Shown here: piece by piece, positions 59,486-64,000 of the stretch
How the letters are laid out: each line of letters opens with the position of its first letter
How positions within the stretch are numbered: position 1 is the first letter of the stretch
Source: Panax quinquefolius
Lineage: Eukaryota > Streptophyta > Magnoliopsida > Apiales > Araliaceae
Direction: 5' to 3'
Assembly: GCA_020205615.1 (NCBI GenBank)
Contig: CM035170.1
Coordinates: forward strand, 33,294,123-33,358,122
Length of the DNA: 64,000 nt
Made by a program: the position numbers and the translations under genes
Notes under the pieces: model-generated
Database searches by the model: none
The model's input: the letters and a program-made list of their open reading frames with translations, nothing else
Told to the model about the DNA's origin: nothing

Positions 59486-59815
59486 TTAGGGATATGATCC
59501 CTAGCTGAGATGTGAGAGTAGAACTAGGAGGGGAGAGACGGGGAATTTCTTCGCTAGTATGACCTACCTAAGTTTATTTGGAATTTAATTGGTCGGTCAG
59601 AATATATGGATAATATGTGGCATGTCAATTAATCCTTATTTTGAAACTATATTCTAGAATGATATCTGAAATACAGGAGATGAGCAATGGGAAAATCATG
59701 ATACATAGGAAATAACCGGGAAGGTACAATCCGAAAAGAAAGCAAGGTATTCTCATCTCTTCGAACTACCATGTACGTAAATTTCGAGGGCAAAATTTCA
59801 TAAGGAGGGGAGATT
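59486..59815 (+). other. Minimal interior of the Tekay-like element
   Basis: 330 bp with no gag or pol domain. The left part is leader sequence and the right part ends with the polypurine tract GGAGGGGAGAT. A region near 59650-59760 has no recognised homology. Confidence 0.8.
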
Positions 59816-61283
59816 GTGAGACCCCGAATTTTATGAAATTAAAGTATTCAATTTTCTTATAATTATTCTATTTAGGAAATGGTTAAATTGATAAAAGATT
59901 AAAGTTAAGAGTGATATGTGAAATTTTTTCAAAGTAAGCAAGTTGTCATAAAATAATCGGTGATAAAAGTACAGTAATACGTGTGGTTGCATAGTAGCAC
60001 ACGATATTAATTATTGATGCTTACGTAAGAAGTCACTCAGTTATACTCAATTATTGCTACAGTAATTGCTGCATCATATCACTCATATTATTGATTCAAT
60101 TATTGTCACAGTATCATCTGCATAATATGATATATTATTAAATCAATATTTGAGACTACAAAGTTATTCATATTATTATTTGCAATATTAAAAATGTCTA
60201 GAAGTTCTTTCAAAGAGAGGTTAGATAATCTAATTGCGCGTCAATAGGGAGAAATCCTTATCGGAAACCCCCTCTTTCCTGGGAACGACCTGGTTGTTAA
60301 ATATTGTGAATTATAATATTAATGATGAATAAGTTCGTGTTGATTAAAGATGAAATTGATAGTTCCATTGTGTGAGATTTATTAGTGTTAGTGGAAATAA
60401 ACATTTATTTCGATAATAATTGATGTCTGGAAGTTATATCGACCAATCGGGTAATTAACCGGATAAATGAGCAATTAATTGCTACTAATTCACATGCTTA
60501 TAATTATGTGTTCACATGTGTGTACTATTGATTCACATGATTTACTATTAGGGGAGTTGGTGCAAGATTGATAATACTTGCATGACTAAATTAAAAATGG
60601 AGGTATAGATGAAGGTACTATACTATAATTAATTTTTTCACATGTTTAGAACTATTGAGTCACATGATTTATTATTGATTCACATGATTTACTATTAGGA
60701 GAGGTGGTGTAAGTTTGATAATACTTGCAGGACTAAATTAAAAATGAAGAAAAAGAGGGAGGTATTATACTGTAATATTTTGAGCCCCAAAATGTGCAAT
60801 TATCGAAACTATATTTTTCTATAAATAGAAGCTCAGTCTCACAAATTCACTAAGTCTCACAAGTGCAATTATATAGATAGAAGCTATATAGAGAGAGAGA
60901 GGCTATAGAGAGAAAGAAGAAGAGTAGTCTGCTACTTCACTACTCCAATATCCAGTCTTCTTTTTAGGTAAGGGTTATTATTTTTATATTATGAATAGAT
61001 ATTATTTTTCGTATTCATATGAATATTATTATCTTTCAATATTCATTATATTCGTTTAATATTCGTAAGTAATATTATTTTCGTTCAATATTCGTAAGGA
61101 ATATTATTTTCGTTCAACTGTTGTAAGTAAGGGGATTCTGCCAGGGCAGTTTCATAATTTTTCCGACCCTCAAAAATTCTAGAAATATTTGAAATGATAA
61201 TTTGATGAGTTTTCTAGATTGTGTCCAAAAATGACGATTTTAGAATGTATAGATTAGGAGTTATGAATTTTATGGGAAAAGAC
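59816..61283 (+). repeat. 3' LTR, first 1468 bp
   Basis: Matches 55938 onward with scattered differences and an extra 'ATATTCGTAAG' duplication at 61040-61110. It stops at AAAAGAC (61283), where an unrelated LTR end begins. Confidence 0.9.
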
Positions 61284-61448
61284 TGTGACGCCCCCAAATT
61301 CTCTACATTCACTATAGCCAATTTAGTGCTCACGTAAATATTCTATAAGATAATAATTCCTATAAATCCAAGATTCACAGTACTCATAGTAAGTAGTAGT
61401 TCTCGTCAGAACAATCATTGTAACTGAGTACCCTCACTTGGATGTACA
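61284..61448 (-). mobile_element. Fragment of another Tekay-like LTR
   Basis: Begins TGTGACGCCCCCAAATTC, the same terminus as the LTR at 34251. It continues for 165 bp with weak similarity (GTGCTCACGTA) and ends where the next LTR-like copy starts. Likely the visible tip of a nested insertion. Confidence 0.6.
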
Positions 61449-64000
61449 TGTAAGACCCCGAATTTTATGAAATAAAAGTATTCAATTTTTCTTATAATTA
61501 CTATTCAGTAAATGGTTAAATTGATAAAAGTTAAAGTTAAGGGTGATATATGAATTTTTTTTTCAAAATACACAAGTGGTTATAAAATATTCATTGTTGT
61601 GGAGAATATTCGTTTGGTGGTGGTGGAATATTCTTTACATGAGGGGAATATTAAATGCGACAGGTGCGACCATTTGTGGGCCCCATAACTTGAATAAGCT
61701 GTTGGGATGAAGAAAATGACAAAATTTAGTTTTTATAAATAACAGCGTAATCAATTCACAATTAACAATTGTTGGAATACCCGGTTGGTAAAATAAAGTA
61801 ATACGCGTTGTTTGATGCTTACACGGTATTACGGTATTTTTGAATTATTGATTCTTACGTAAGAAGGAACTACTCAATAATTGTTACGATAATTCTTTAT
61901 TCAATATTTTATTTTATTGATTCAATAGTTTTTGCGTTGATATTTTATATTATTGTTGTTTCAATAATTATCAACGCATAATATTTCTCATTATCGGATC
62001 AATAATTCATATTATTTGAATAATATTATTAGATAGCATTATTGGCAATGTCTAGAAAGTTACATCGAGGAGAGGTTTGGTCACCTAATTGCGGCTTGAA
62101 GAAGGAGAAATTCTTATTGGAAAGCCCCTCTTTCACAGGAAACTACTTTGGTTGTCATAATTGTGATTCGTAATATTATTTGTGAATAATTAATTATTGA
62201 TTTATATGATAAGGATATATTTATTTAATGTGGATATAAATGATGGATTTATTTATGTGGTTATAAATGAAGGAATTAATGTTGAGGTATTTTATCAGTA
62301 TTTTTGTCGGAATGAAGGTATTAAAAATTAAACCAGTGTTTTTGATTGCGTGAGTTATAATTTTTAATCTGACCGTTGGATCGTTGTAATTTTTGGATAT
62401 GTTATACATATATAAGTTGAGTATATGTCCACAAATTTTGAACCGTTAAAAATGAACGTATGATTTGTTATGAATTTTAAGAGGTGAATGGTTCAGAAAT
62501 TGTTGAAGTATCCGAATTTAGCATTTTGGTAGAAAATTCTAGAATGGAGTGGGCCCCACTTGTGGTTGGTGAAGAAATGTTCTGAATTTTATTTCAAATA
62601 TGGTGGGTGGGAATAGTAGTAGGTAAAGCCATCAAGTTGCAGGTCAAGTCTGCTAAAATTTTCCTATAAATAGAGGGCTAAGTTAGAATTGAAAATCACA
62701 CCAGAAACAAGTTTTCTCTCTTTCTCTCTCTAGATTATTGAGTGTATTTTGTGAGTATTTAGATACTTGGTGAGTTGATATTCATCAGTGCAAGTTTCTT
62801 GACGTCATATCAGATATCCGGTCGGAAGTCTTTGCTCTTTTGAGGTAAGGGATAGTAAGGGATTTTAAGGGTTATTATGTTTTTCAGTTCGTACTTCTTC
62901 TGACCTTCAGAAAATTTTGGAAAAATTTGAAATGATATGTTGATGAGTTTTATTGATTGTGTCCAAAAATGGTGATTTTTGGATGTATAGATTAAGAGTT
63001 ATGAATTTTATGAGAAAATACTATTTTAAAAGTAATCGCTTATAACTCCTAGTGGTTAACTCCAAAATTGATGAAATTTTTATTGGGAGTACATCTATAT
63101 AATATCAGTGTACTCTGTGAATTTCAGAAGTTTTGGATAAAAGTACAATTTATGATAAATGTCTAAATATTCGACGGTTTTAGCCATATGAAAAATAGTA
63201 AATGAATTTTAAAAATTCTAAGAAAAAATATATGTTCAATATGGGACTATATTACGCTAAATCCAGAAAAAGAAATATTTTTAGAACTGATTTGGTATTT
63301 TTCATGAAAATGGACTAGTTATGAATAAATGAGTTAAATATGTTATGTGAAAGAAGAAAATTGGAAAATATGATTTTATGGCTTGAGAATCATATATGTG
63401 GTATATCTGATTTTTGATGAGGGTTTTGGTTATTGGTGATGAAACCTTATAAGTTTGGCATTTTATGATGATTAAATGCATTATTTAGTAAAGTGTAAAC
63501 AATTAAAATAAATTGTTTATAAGTTTAAGAAAATGTTATTCTTTTCAATATCATTATACCAAAATATTGGTATGGATTTTATTATGAAATTTCTACCTTT
63601 TTTGTGTCGTGGTTACTATTACTATTGAGTTCTTATTCATGAGTTACTTATTCACGAGTTACTATTCACAGGTACTATTCACTACAAAATTGGTTTCTTT
63701 TTCTAACCAAATTATAGTTGATTTATGAATATTACTCGGAGATTAAAACTATATATTGACTATATTGATTTTATTATCATATATAATATTTTTATAACTA
63801 CGATGTTGAAATTCTCTTTTCTTTAGAGTGTAAAGATGAGTAGATTATTGGTATGATCATGACTAGGGTTCTCTTTGGCGGTGGTGAAAAGTTGAATTGT
63901 ATTTGGTATGATCATGACCATTGAATTTATAATTGAATATCTTTAGCTTAAGTGCAAAGGTGAATTGATCAACATGGTTATAATTATTGTTTATATAAAT
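61449..64000 (+). mobile_element. Diverged third copy of the 3.5-kb LTR family, runs off the window
   Basis: Starts TGTAAGACCCCGAATTTT and follows the 55938 LTR in order, with insertions (about 61580-61860) and substitutions: shared TATAAATA at 62665-62672, the CTCCTAGTGGTTAACTCCAA block at 63044, the minisatellite at 63610-63690 and GGTATGATCATGACC near 63859 and 63904. Its own end is not in the window. No gene is seen. Confidence 0.8.

Larger units (their letters stand above)
55938..61283 (+). mobile_element. Tekay-like element with 3.5-kb LTR and 344-bp interior
   Basis: The 5' LTR 55938-59471 (TGTGAGACCCC ... GGGGGCGTCACA) is followed by the primer site TGGTATCAGAGC. After only 344 bp comes a polypurine tract (AAGGAGGGGAGAT, 59803-59815) and a second LTR from 59816, broken at 61283. 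The interior keeps the ends of a Tekay/Del element, including a NFEGKIS-type pol terminus just before the tract, but no gag or pol. It inserted into the third unit of the 45-bp repeat. The right-hand target duplication is not in view. Confidence 0.9.

Noticed and set aside
1..64000. Host genes, tRNA/rRNA genes, CRISPR arrays, DNA transposons
   Set aside because: None could be supported. tRNA-like matches are short primer-binding sites next to LTRs, and repeats are LTR pairs, microsatellites or tandem arrays.

Overview
The window is intergenic, heterochromatin-like DNA of a flowering plant, most likely a eudicot with a large repeat-rich genome. I cannot name the species. No host gene, rRNA or tRNA gene was recognised. 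Almost every base can be assigned to LTR retrotransposons nested inside one another. The plant assignment rests on the lineages present (Tat/Ogre, Athila-like, Tekay/Del-like and Ty1/copia elements), on plant-type primer-binding sites (tRNA-Asp, tRNA-iMet, and the Tat-type site usually assigned to tRNA-Arg), and on an antisense gene resembling the Plant Mobile Domain family. All coding regions are broken. Layout, outermost first. (1) The oldest layer on the right is a Tat-family fragment (54057-55937), interrupted by two later insertions. (2) A long Tekay-like LTR in minus orientation starts at 54056 and runs leftward past base 1. It survives as 53529-54056, 8543-9168 and 1-2317. (3) Two elements sit inside that LTR: a short-interior Athila-like element (2318-8537, target duplication ATAAT) and a Tat/Ogre-like element (9169-53528, target duplication GTTCG/GTTCA). 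(4) The Tat element runs on the minus strand: 5' LTR, primer-binding site, gag, protease, RT, integrase, then an antisense intron-containing Plant-Mobile-Domain-like gene, polypurine tract and 3' LTR. It holds four further elements: a 1.39-kb solo LTR splitting protease (duplication AGTAC), a 4.66-kb solo LTR just upstream of RT (duplication GTAAC), a partly duplicated Ty1/copia element (16719-26644), and a gag-only Tekay-like element with 5-kb LTRs (26645-39370). The last two replace the missing second half of RT and the RNase H. (5) On the right, 55938-61283 is a plus-strand Tekay-like element with a 3.5-kb LTR, only 344 bp of interior and a broken second LTR. It is followed by a 165-bp fragment and by a third, diverged LTR-like copy running off the window end. 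How the parts relate: each element carries its own promoter (TATAAATA or similar in the LTR), primer-binding site and polypurine tract, but none has an intact polymerase. All would depend on proteins from relatives elsewhere. The points most worth a second look are structural: arrays of small hairpins with a shared loop and compensating stem changes in the Tat LTRs, a trio of hairpins with a shared core in the 5-kb LTRs, repeated hairpin modules in the Tat 3' region, a dense telo-box cluster in an LTR promoter region, and the antisense gene, whose three premature stops each lie one C-to-T change from a sense codon.
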